From: an uncultured Actinomycetes bacterium
GTDB taxonomy: Bacteria; Actinomycetota; Actinomycetes; S36-B12
Length of the DNA: 21,059 nt
Reading direction: 5' to 3'
Assembly (NCBI GenBank): GCA_903918595.1
Contig: CAIXFB010000355.1
Coordinates: forward strand, 1-21,059
A model generated the notes under the pieces. The model was not told the origin of the DNA. It was given only the letters and a program-made list of their open reading frames with translations, and did not search any database. The position numbers and the translations under genes are program-made. Shown one piece after another: positions 8,658-16,601 of this stretch; position 1 is the first letter of the stretch; the number at the start of each line of letters is the position of its first letter.

Positions 8658-8870
8658 TTCTATGTCCCACTCTCGACCATCAAAAGATGTTGAAATCACC
8701 ATCTTTGAGTCCTGACAAGTTGGGCAATAGACCAGCCCGTGACTAAACCGTTGAATGCTCGATCGATGGAGTCTCGCACCGGAGTTCGTTTTCCTTTCGT
8801 TCGTGAGGATCGCGCAAATTACTTGAAATCTTCCAGCCTTCTCATTTGCCTGGCTCCTGAACTGAGATTG

Positions 8871-9041
8871 TCATGCCTGGTGAACTTGAGTCTGGCCCTC
8901 GGCCAACAGGCACGTCAGTGCTAGATCCATCACCGCGTCTTTGCCGCGGTTGAAGCTCGACACTGACCCCCGAACTGCCCCAATGAGGTCCGCGGGTGTG
9001 GGCCCTTCACTTGTCTGGTCAGGTGACTGGGCGAATGTCAT
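8871..9041 (-). pseudogene. Truncated moxR copy (first 50 codons only)
   Basis: A minus-strand frame of 56 codons from ATG at 9041. Residues 15 to about 49 (TPADLIGAVRGSVSSF onward to ALTCLLAEG) match MoxR residues 11-45 almost exactly. It then diverges to QTQVHQA and a stop, before the Walker A loop. It cannot be an ATPase. The similarity breaks at about 8896, which marks one edge of the duplication. The sequence between 8658 and 8870 shows no recognisable gene. Confidence 0.9.
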
Positions 9042-9349
9042 GCGGAAATGTTACGTTGCGTTCTCGCAATATATGATCGGCCTGGGGGAGTCAGAGATGG
9101 ATAGATGAGAACTGAAGAGGATCGGCGCCCAGGCAGCGTTTCCCCCACCAATAGCACCACCACGCTTGAAACGTCACTGAATCTCACAATCAATGACACT
9201 CAGGTCCTCGAAGACGAAATCGAGCGCTTGCCCCAGCGGATTGAGGATCTAGAACTCACCGTTGTTGAATACCGCTACCAAATGCCCCAAATAGTCACCA
9301 GCACCTCTTGGAAGTTCACCAAACCCATTCGCTCTGGTGCTGCACGCAT
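8896..9349. repeat. Direct repeat, copy 2 (moxR 5' end, promoter, coiled-coil N-terminus)
   Basis: Counterpart of 1402-1849 in the same orientation. The moxR part is the best conserved; the promoter dyad is retained; the coding part has many synonymous and some amino-acid changes. At CAT 9347-9349 the alignment jumps to 3608 of copy 1 and continues to about 9526. Confidence 0.9.
9048..9069. promoter_or_regulatory. Second copy of the divergent control region
   Basis: ATGTTA (9048-9053, TAACAT on the minus strand) is again six bases from the broken moxR ATG. The dyad TTGCG-ttct-CGCAA lies at 9056-9069. On the plus strand TATGAT at 9072-9077 is a possible -10 for the downstream operon that copy 1 lacks in this form (CATGAA). 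This is the only candidate promoter seen directly in front of the 9105-15164 genes. Confidence 0.45.
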
Positions 9350-9569
9350 GCCCGGCTGGGACAACACAGCACGACGAGGCCAGGACGCCTATGTCTTCCA
9401 TGGTGCCAACGGAATCACCTGGGCAAGACGCCTCTGCACCTCAATGACCCAAAATGAAGGCAACACCCTTTTCATCGATGCTTGGAATGAATATACAAGA
9501 GGCGCGGCTTGGGAAGGTTCATCCACGAAAGCCCGAGGTTTCATCGAGACGCTAACGGTAACGCTATGA
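9105..9569 (+). pseudogene. Internally deleted RgpF/WbsX paralogue
   Basis: The 154-residue frame joins the N-terminal coiled coil and TSTSWKFTKPIR motif (first 81 residues) directly to the C-terminal end of the WbsX domain (MPGWDNTARRGQDAY onward). Relative to the full gene at 1605, exactly 1761 bases (587 codons) are missing, in frame, between two CAT triplets. All of the RgpF domain and most of the WbsX domain are gone, and the remaining WbsX signature reads WNEYTRGAAWE instead of WNEWAEGAALE, so no enzyme activity is expected. The frame is still open and its stop overlaps the next start as ATGA, so it may persist as a leader that couples translation of the large glycosyltransferase. Confidence 0.85.
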
Positions 9570-12500
9570 AAGGTGAAAACCCAAGTGCAGAACTGGAGGA
9601 CAGCGGTGCCTTTCTTCGCCCTTCTAAGGCATCGGATGAGTTGTGGGCACGCCATGAAATGGGCGGGCTCTCGTTCGCAGATCGCGAATCCATGTCCGAT
9701 CTGTCTCTGATTGACTTGATGTCTTTTGAGAAACTGCCTGATCTAAGCGGACTCACTCCTGAGCAGCTACGTATTCTCACCTTGCTGCTCCATGATCGAA
9801 GCCAACGTTTCGAGCTTGCGCTTTCATGGGAACAGAAGCGACACGAATCTAGCATTGCGGATAAGAATAATGCAGCCCCACCGGGGCCATCGACTTCTGG
9901 CGCGGCTTCTCAAGTGGAACATACTCCCGGAGGAAGAAGACCAATCTACCTTGAAGCTGGGCCACGGGAGCTCGCCATGAATAATGATTATGAAGAGCCA
10001 AGCGCTCTTTTCAAGCGGTTCGCAGTGCGAAGCGGTTTGCTCGATCCTGTTTGGTACCTAGAAGCGTATCCTGATGTTGCAGAGGCAAACGTGGATCCGC
10101 TGGCGCACTACCTCCACACCGGTTGGCGTGAGGGCCGGAAGCCAAGCGCCGTGTTCGATTCCGACTGGTACCGGAAGAGTCACGGAGTCTTGGGTGAGCC
10201 CGTTGCACACTTCTTCCAGCAAGGTTTCAAATCCGGCCTAATCCCAAACTCCGAAGACAGAGATATGGTTTCGATTACTTGCGCGGCTTCATCACTCGGC
10301 GTCACCGCAATTGAATTGAGTGCCTTTCTGGAAAGGCACTCAATGTCGGAGGATGTGCTGCGGGTCGAACCCATGAGTGGTACCTCAGTAAATAAGCTCT
10401 TGCCGCTCAAAATAGCCCGTCGCCTGGCTCACATAGAAAACTCGCTCAGATGTGCACTCAATCCCATTCCGCGAGTCGTCCACGAGGAAGGACGTGAGAC
10501 CTTCTTCTCAATCGTGATGCCAATATTCAGAGCAGATCTTGGCCTACTTGAGGCCTCCGTGAACAGTATCCGAGCACAAGATTTCCTGAATTGGGAACTG
10601 ATCATGATCGACGATGGCAATCGGAGCGAGCACCTATGCCAAACGCTCGACCACTTTGCGGGCGTTGACCCACGAATCCGCACCATCTTAAGGGACGAAA
10701 ATGGGGGTATTTCTGCAGCATCAAACGACGGTTTGGCCATCGCCCGCGGTGAATTCTTGGTACTTGTCGACCAAGACGATGTCATTAGTCCTGATGCTCT
10801 GCGGTTGATATTCTGTGCAATTGAGGATGGCATCGCATGCGACATGGCATATACCGATGAAGCAATAATTTCCGAGATGGGCGAGTTGACGAATGTACTC
10901 GCGAAGCCGGACTGGAGCCCGCTCCTTCTCCTGGGTGGCATGTATCTTGGTCATCTCGGTGCCTACAGGACTGATTTAGTGCGCGATGTGGGAGGGTTCC
11001 GGTCTAATTTTGATTTCTCACAGGACTTCGACCTCGCCCTGCGTGTGAGTGAGGTGGCTCGAGGGGTCGTTCATGTCCCAGAGGTCTGCTATTTTTGGCG
11101 TGCCATTGAGAGTTCCGCAGCCGGTGGTGGCAAGGATTTTGCACGGGAAACCAACCTCAAGGCGACTCAGGACGCCCTCAATAGGCGAGGGATCAACGCC
11201 AACGTTGTAAGGATGCCTAGAACAAACCGGATAAATGGAGAACCTAGAAATCGCGAGACATTGGTGAGTCTCATCATTCCCACTGATGACATTGTGCAGG
11301 CTCGGGAGTGCTTAGCGTCAATTTTGAACATCACAAACTGGCCAAGCATCGAAATTCTTTTCGTTGTTGGTCAACACTCTTTGAATCAATTTCGCAAGAA
11401 TGAATGGTCCATCAAGGTGAAGATCATTTCGGATGCGGGAGAGTTCAATTTTTCGCGGAAGTGTAATTTGGGTGCTCACGCAGCAAGAGGCGACGTTCTA
11501 GTATTCCTCAATGATGACACCAGACCTCAATCAGTGGATTGGCTGAACGAACTTCTATTTGTCCTTGAATTACCAGGAGTTGGGGCAGTCTCTCCGCGCC
11601 TCGAGTATGAAGACGGATCCATCCAGTATGCGGGTATGGTGACCGGGGTTCGTGGCCTAGTTGGAACAGCCTTTCATAAGTACTTGCCGTCAGAGCCAAG
11701 CATTCTGAACCTCGCAGACTCCTTGCGCGAGGTATCTATGGTTTCGGGGGCTTGCTTGGCAATTCAGCGAAGGGTGTTCGACGCCGTAGGTGGCTGGAAT
11801 GATCGTGAGACTCCAGTCCTTCATTCAGACGCTGACTTCTCATTTAGGATTCGGCGTCTTGGACTCTCATGTGTCTACACTCCTCATGCGTCGGTCACCC
11901 ATATTGGCCACCACTCATTGTCAAAGCAGCCCGACGACACGAAGCGGCATGACAGGGGCAGAGCGAGCGCGTTCTTGCTCGGTAAATTCCCGGACTTAAT
12001 ATCTCGCGACCCTTACTTTACGGAGGCAATTGGCGATCTCGCCCACCGCGACTTTCCGGATGAATTCAGACTGCACATGGCTCAAGGCAAATGGAGTTTT
12101 GCCGCTCCCTCTGTGTTGATCGTATCGCACGACTTGACACTCAGCGGAGCACCTCGAGTAGCCCTAGAGCTGGCGAAGGCCCTCCGAGCAGTTGGTCATC
12201 GTGTCCTTGTTGTCTCACCCCATGATGGGCCACTTCGACGGCAGCTACAGGAATTAGACGTGTCAGTCGCTATCGATGAGCGAGCGCTCGCGTTAGATTG
12301 GTCAGTTTCCCACCTAATGGACGCGTTCGATGTTGTCGTATTCAACACGTTAGTGAGCCTTTCGGCAACACATAATCTTCAGTCGGAGCGCAAACATATC
12401 GTTTACCTGCAAGAGGGCGAGTACTTGTCGCAGCTCCTCGAGACTGACCCTAATGTCGTGCACGCTCTTGATGCGAGCGACGCCATTTGGGCCGTCTCTA

Positions 12501-13294
12501 GACAAACTTCGGCTAGAATTAAGCAGTTCGCATCCAAGACTGTTGTGGTTCCAGGCTGCGCGGCGCCCGAATTCGATGGGAACTTTGGTAACGGGTCGGC
12601 GCTGGGATTTCGAGGTCCCCGGGAGAGTAACAAGTTCGTCATTCAACTTCTGGGCTCATACGAACCACGGAAGGGGCAGGATCTTGCTGCGTCTGCGGTA
12701 CGAAAACTCGTTACAAAGGGTCACCAAGTTGAGTTGCGTTGCAATGGGCGCGTCCTTGATCAGGACTTCTTTCGAGTGCTGTGTAATGCGGTCACAGGAT
12801 CTTCGGGAGTTATTACCCTAGGGCAGGAACTAGAGCATGATGAATACGTTGAGGCAATCCGCAGTGCGGACATCATTCTTGTGGCATCGCGTGACGAACC
12901 ACTCTCATTGGTAGCGGTGGACGCCCTGGCGGCTGGAAAAGCTCTCGTCATCAGCCCACAAGTAGGGATCTGCGACTACGTGATTGATGGTCGATCGGCA
13001 TTCGTGGCTCCGAGCGCCGCGCCTAATGATCTTGTCAGTGCCTTGGAGCGAGCTATGGCTGCCTTGGAGAGTGGTACGAGCCATGAATCATTTGCTAGAG
13101 CTGACTATGAACGGGCATTCTCATCCTCCATTTTTGCGAATTCTGTCGTTAAATTCGTCAGCGACCTTGCTCAAGGTGTAGCCACTGGGCCCCCACAGGG
13201 CGGATCAAGAACATTCGACGGATTGGAATCTGAACTTGGAAAGTCACAGACGAGCCGTTTCAGTAAAGTTGAAACCAAGGAAGCACGCGGATGA
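9566..13294 (+). CDS. Three-module glycosyltransferase (GT2-GT2-GT4) with N-terminal repeat module
   Basis: A 1242-residue protein from the ATG at 9566, which overlaps the previous stop (ATGA); a TTG 57 bases upstream is unlikely. Residues 1-140 are unrecognised. About 145-225 hold two copies of the DxxWYLxxYPDV...HYLxxGWREGRxP module common at N-termini of surface-glycan transferases; the second copy is degenerate. GT2 module 1 (about 312-545) has IDDGN and DQDD (402-405). Module 2 (about 566-800) has NDD (649-651) and a late acidic pair in HSDADFSFRIRR. The GT4 module (about 848-1190) begins VLIVSHDLTLSGAPR and has E1111 with Asp1119 where the second Glu of E-x7-E is usual. It probably makes several linkages of one repeat unit in the cytoplasm; sugars cannot be assigned. 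Confidence 0.92.
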   Translation: MKGENPSAELEDSGAFLRPSKASDELWARHEMGGLSFADRESMSDLSLIDLMSFEKLPDLSGLTPEQLRILTLLLHDRSQRFELALSWEQKRHESSIADKNNAAPPGPSTSGAASQVEHTPGGRRPIYLEAGPRELAMNNDYEEPSALFKRFAVRSGLLDPVWYLEAYPDVAEANVDPLAHYLHTGWREGRKPSAVFDSDWYRKSHGVLGEPVAHFFQQGFKSGLIPNSEDRDMVSITCAASSLGVTAIELSAFLERHSMSEDVLRVEPMSGTSVNKLLPLKIARRLAHIENSLRCALNPIPRVVHEEGRETFFSIVMPIFRADLGLLEASVNSIRAQDFLNWELIMIDDGNRSEHLCQTLDHFAGVDPRIRTILRDENGGISAASNDGLAIARGEFLVLVDQDDVISPDALRLIFCAIEDGIACDMAYTDEAIISEMGELTNVLAKPDWSPLLLLGGMYLGHLGAYRTDLVRDVGGFRSNFDFSQDFDLALRVSEVARGVVHVPEVCYFWRAIESSAAGGGKDFARETNLKATQDALNRRGINANVVRMPRTNRINGEPRNRETLVSLIIPTDDIVQARECLASILNITNWPSIEILFVVGQHSLNQFRKNEWSIKVKIISDAGEFNFSRKCNLGAHAARGDVLVFLNDDTRPQSVDWLNELLFVLELPGVGAVSPRLEYEDGSIQYAGMVTGVRGLVGTAFHKYLPSEPSILNLADSLREVSMVSGACLAIQRRVFDAVGGWNDRETPVLHSDADFSFRIRRLGLSCVYTPHASVTHIGHHSLSKQPDDTKRHDRGRASAFLLGKFPDLISRDPYFTEAIGDLAHRDFPDEFRLHMAQGKWSFAAPSVLIVSHDLTLSGAPRVALELAKALRAVGHRVLVVSPHDGPLRRQLQELDVSVAIDERALALDWSVSHLMDAFDVVVFNTLVSLSATHNLQSERKHIVYLQEGEYLSQLLETDPNVVHALDASDAIWAVSRQTSARIKQFASKTVVVPGCAAPEFDGNFGNGSALGFRGPRESNKFVIQLLGSYEPRKGQDLAASAVRKLVTKGHQVELRCNGRVLDQDFFRVLCNAVTGSSGVITLGQELEHDEYVEAIRSADIILVASRDEPLSLVAVDALAAGKALVISPQVGICDYVIDGRSAFVAPSAAPNDLVSALERAMAALESGTSHESFARADYERAFSSSIFANSVVKFVSDLAQGVATGPPQGGSRTFDGLESELGKSQTSRFSKVETKEARG

Positions 13295-14097
13295 GCCGGT
13301 CCCCGCTTGTCCAAGGGCCTGACCCTCTAGGTTGGTTTGGCGACTGTGACCCCGACCTCCTCGTTGTCGGGCATTCGCATGTGGGAAATGTAATCGAGGC
13401 GATGGAGCAGAATCTGGCTCCTGACGCAAGAATCGCGGTCACGCGTCCGCCGAATGTGGGATTTCCTGAACTTAATTCGGCCTATTGGGAAATGGTCACG
13501 GATTCTGCTCCGGGCAGGACTGTTGCGATCGTTTGGCAAGGCAACGAACATAATGCGAAGTTTCTAATCCAAGCCGAAGACTTCAGGGTGTGGGATTCAT
13601 TGCAAGAATCAACCATCCTCGATGCTCTCCCGGGCCCGTGGGTTGCAGGGACAGCAGTCAAGAATCTATTTGTACCGACATTCGACGGTCTTGCCGAACT
13701 CATTCAGTGCCTAAGGACGTCCGCGCGAGTGGTGCTAGTAGGTACCCCTCCGCCGAAGTCAGAGATACAAGTCAGGGCTGGCCTTGACAGGGAATCATTT
13801 TTCGAGAGTCGAGCTGCTGAATTGGGCCTTCAGTTGCAGTGGGACGCTGCGACGATCCCTGTTGCTCCTGAAGCCCTCAGGGTGACCCTTTGGAGGATTC
13901 TTCAAGATATTGCTAAGAATATCGCCGACAACGCGGGGGTCGAATTTGTAGCGGCACCGAGCATCACTATTTCTTCCGAAGGCCTACTCAAGCCGGAGTA
14001 CGCCGCTGCCGACTGCACGCATGCAAACACAGCTTATGGCGTGCATGTTCTTCAGTCTCTCCATTTGTTATTAAAGAAAACGGAAGGTGCACTGTGA
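13291..14097 (+). CDS. SGNH/GDSL-like hydrolase or acyltransferase
   Basis: A 268-residue protein. VVGHSHVGN (25-33) near the N-terminus resembles the nucleophile block of SGNH proteins (often GxSH), GTPPPK near 151 could be a middle block, and DCTHAN (241-246) near the C-terminus fits the D-x-x-H catalytic pair with Asp241 and His244. SGNH proteins remove or transfer acyl groups; in glycan loci they often O-acetylate or deacetylate sugars. No signal peptide or membrane segment is visible, so it would act in the cytoplasm. The start has AAGGAAG (13277-13283) seven bases upstream and an ATGA overlap; its stop overlaps the following GTG. Family-level assignment only, based on short motifs. Confidence 0.65.
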   Translation: MSRSPLVQGPDPLGWFGDCDPDLLVVGHSHVGNVIEAMEQNLAPDARIAVTRPPNVGFPELNSAYWEMVTDSAPGRTVAIVWQGNEHNAKFLIQAEDFRVWDSLQESTILDALPGPWVAGTAVKNLFVPTFDGLAELIQCLRTSARVVLVGTPPPKSEIQVRAGLDRESFFESRAAELGLQLQWDAATIPVAPEALRVTLWRILQDIAKNIADNAGVEFVAAPSITISSEGLLKPEYAAADCTHANTAYGVHVLQSLHLLLKKTEGAL

Positions 14098-15164
14098 AAA
14101 ACCCGTACCAGTACCAGCCACCGAGGTCCTTTTGGTCAAGTGCCGTTGCGCGCGACTTCGATCCGATTCATTTGGTGGATGGTGATGAACCGCTGCTTCG
14201 TTTAGTGGACCGCATCGTTTCAGCTGGTAGCTGTTTCGCTTCCAATCTAGTGCCCTGGATCGAGCGGGCAGGATTCACATACCTGCGAACTGAGTCGCCA
14301 GTGGCCGCTTTTGCTAGCGGAGGGGAAAACTTGGGCTACGCGAATTTCAGTGCAGCGTACGGCAACATCTATACAGCAAGGCAACTTCTCCAACTTTACA
14401 AGCGCGCCATCGGCCAATTTGCGCCTCGTGACCCTTACTGGTTTCAGGGTACTCATGTGGTGGACCCTTTTCGCCCGGGTCTGCGGTTTCCCGCCGAGTC
14501 GGTTGAGGAATTTATCCGGTTGACAGATCAGCATCTCTCTTGCGTGAGGCAAGCATTCGAAACTGCGACCGTAATGATCTTCACCTTGGGTTTGACCGAA
14601 TTCTGGGAGGATTCACAAGATGGTACAGCTTACCCGTCATGCCCTGGGACAATTTCTAGGACATTCGACCCAAGGAGATACCGGTTCCGCAATCAGTCAG
14701 TCGAAGAAGTTGCCGCTGATGTCATCGAGTTTATCTCTCTCGTAAAGCTGCTAAATCCGGATCTGCGCCTTGTGTTGACAGTGTCTCCTGTGCCCCTCGT
14801 TGCAACAGCAGGCTCGAAACACGTGCTGGCCGCCACAACCTACAGTAAATCAGTCTTACGAGTCGCTGCGGATGAAGTCTGTCGACAAGTGGGGAACTCT
14901 CACTATTTCCCTGCCTACGAGATTGTGACTGGATCACAAGCACCCCACGACTCCTTTGAAGCCGACAGACGCAGTGTCTCTGAGTCCGCAATCGCAAGCG
15001 TTATGCGTGCCCTGCTGCTAAATTCCGAAAACTCAGATGGTCAGGTGCACCATCCCTCAAAGCCTTCAACTATCCAGCAAGCACCTACTTCCGACTCCGT
15101 ATCAGCGCAGGAACTTTCACTTCGTTTGGCGGAGGCCGAGTGTGACGAAGTGATGGTGGAGTGA
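14094..15164 (+). CDS. GSCFA-domain protein
   Basis: A 356-residue protein starting at GTG 14094 (GGAAGG six bases upstream; GTGA overlap with the previous stop). It contains the name-giving motif GSCFA at 45-49 followed by NL, then NIYTARQLLQLY, the WFQ.....DPFRP stretch, FTLGLTEFWED and LTVSPVPL, all typical of the GSCFA family. This family is SGNH-like and thought to act on acyl or peptidoglycan/polysaccharide substrates, but the reaction is not established. The last 60 or so residues are Ser/Gln/Glu-rich, probably unstructured. Pairing with the SGNH-like gene suggests joint modification of the glycan. It ends the tightly coupled operon. Confidence 0.88.
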   Translation: MKNPYQYQPPRSFWSSAVARDFDPIHLVDGDEPLLRLVDRIVSAGSCFASNLVPWIERAGFTYLRTESPVAAFASGGENLGYANFSAAYGNIYTARQLLQLYKRAIGQFAPRDPYWFQGTHVVDPFRPGLRFPAESVEEFIRLTDQHLSCVRQAFETATVMIFTLGLTEFWEDSQDGTAYPSCPGTISRTFDPRRYRFRNQSVEEVAADVIEFISLVKLLNPDLRLVLTVSPVPLVATAGSKHVLAATTYSKSVLRVAADEVCRQVGNSHYFPAYEIVTGSQAPHDSFEADRRSVSESAIASVMRALLLNSENSDGQVHHPSKPSTIQQAPTSDSVSAQELSLRLAEAECDEVMVE

Positions 15165-15580
15165 ACTACCGAAACAGAGTCGAGATCGGGCTCGCGTCTG
15201 TGGGCTAAAGGGCGTTCTTGACGGAGTTGGAGTGGTGGTCAATGACACTAATGCTGACCATGGGAAGGGTGACTGCTATGCGACCAATCCGTGTACGGGC
15301 AACCCGATTACGCAAGATCCGTGCTGAGTCGAACGGGTGGGCCATCTGCGTGCGCGGACCCCATTATCGCACTCGCTGTTGAAATGGTCTCATTCTTGCT
15401 GCGTCTTCTCTCCCCGCTAGACCTTTCGACTTAGGTCTTAGTTCCAAGAATTCCGCAGGTGTAGACTACAGCTATGTTGCCGTGGCCCGTGAGGTCGCGC
15501 GCAGCTCTTTCCGCGGTAAGACTCGTGCCGAGTCCACATATTTTGTGCTGCTCTTATAGCGACTTGGATGGAAGTTGAAA
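15165..15580. other. Gene-poor gap
   Basis: About 416 bases with no supported gene. Short frames only, including a 46-codon one near 15241-15380 with no ribosome site or recognisable product. A hairpin AGACCT-8 nt-AGGTCT lies at 15419-15438 but has no T-run. It must hold the promoter of the following methyltransferase, or be read through; no clear promoter was seen. Confidence 0.5.
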
Positions 15581-16405
15581 ATGAGCGGATTCCCCCTCGG
15601 AGACGATGCAGACGGGATGCTGGCTAAGGGTATCGGCGCCGTTCACGGTCGCTACGGACACCAGTTTTTTCTGGCCAATGACGACACGATCGGTAGATCA
15701 TTGGCAATGTATGGAGAGTGGGCTGAGAATGAAATCAGCCTGATCGAGCGCTTGCTACCGGAGTCTGGAACTCTTCTCGACGTGGGCTGCAATGTGGGCA
15801 CGCATGCGATTGCTTTTGCGAGTCTTCGGAGAAGTAGTTTGGTCTTGGCATTCGATATCCAAGGCCCCACTCTAGTGTGCGCTAATCTGACTGCGCATAT
15901 TCAAGGGAAAGACAATATTGTTTTCGTTCGATCGGCTGTTGGCGACTCTGTCGGGCACGTTCGTGTACCCATTGTCGATTACACGAAGAAGGCGAATTTC
16001 GGTGCTGTCCGAGTGACCGAAGATTCCCTCGGTGCCCTTGTCCCGCAGATTTCCTTAGATAGCCTCGCGATTCCGGCACCTGTCGCTTTGATCAAGTTGG
16101 ACATCGAGGGGTCAGAAATCCCTGCCCTGCGGGGAGCGCAAGAGCTCATCAAGCGAGATAGACCGGTGGTGTTTGCCGAATCACACGGTATCGATGCGGC
16201 AGACGCCCTGATCGCTTTCGCGGGCTCCCAAAATCTGCAATGGGCCACCTTGAGAATTCCAGCCTTCAACCCCAACAACTTCTCGAGGGGCGAGACGAAC
16301 ATTTTTGGTGATGCCTCCGAGTGCGCCGTGATCATGACTGATTCAAGTGCGACTATAGATTTGCTGCAGTCCCACTTTGGTTCGTGGGTTCTGGCACGGG
16401 GATAG
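15581..16405 (+). CDS. FkbM-family SAM-dependent methyltransferase
   Basis: A 274-residue protein from the ATG at 15581, with GGAAG six bases upstream; a TTG two codons earlier is less likely. The SAM-binding motif is LLDVGCNVGTHA at 65-76, and IKLDIEGSEIPALRG at 171-185 is the diagnostic FkbM block. The N-terminal part, FLANDDTIGRSL...GEWAENE, is also typical. FkbM enzymes O-methylate sugars or polyketides; here a sugar of the surface glycan is the likely acceptor. Unlike the genes before it, it stands alone, with 416 bases before and 196 after, both lacking genes. Length and motifs are complete, so it is probably active. Confidence 0.92.
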   Translation: MSGFPLGDDADGMLAKGIGAVHGRYGHQFFLANDDTIGRSLAMYGEWAENEISLIERLLPESGTLLDVGCNVGTHAIAFASLRRSSLVLAFDIQGPTLVCANLTAHIQGKDNIVFVRSAVGDSVGHVRVPIVDYTKKANFGAVRVTEDSLGALVPQISLDSLAIPAPVALIKLDIEGSEIPALRGAQELIKRDRPVVFAESHGIDAADALIAFAGSQNLQWATLRIPAFNPNNFSRGETNIFGDASECAVIMTDSSATIDLLQSHFGSWVLARG

Positions 16406-16601
16406 GTAGCAGCGTCGGTTGACACCCCGTAATCCCGGGATCGGAGCAGATGCTGGCCCGGAGCCTGACCCACGCACGAGGATCAAGCCTATGGTGGACC
16501 CATTGGTCATGGCCGCGCTGGTCACATTGAGAGTCAGCCATATCAGCACCATTCGTTAGCTCCGGGAAATGACGTCTTGATGCCAAGCGAGGGAGTTTGA
16601 T

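Noticed and set aside
15419..15438. Hairpin AGACCT/AGGTCT as a terminator
   Set aside because: Short stem and no T-run after it; far from the preceding stop.
16419..16450. TTGACA at 16419 as a -35 box
   Set aside because: No acceptable -10 at 16-18 bases downstream, and the next gene is 150 bases away.
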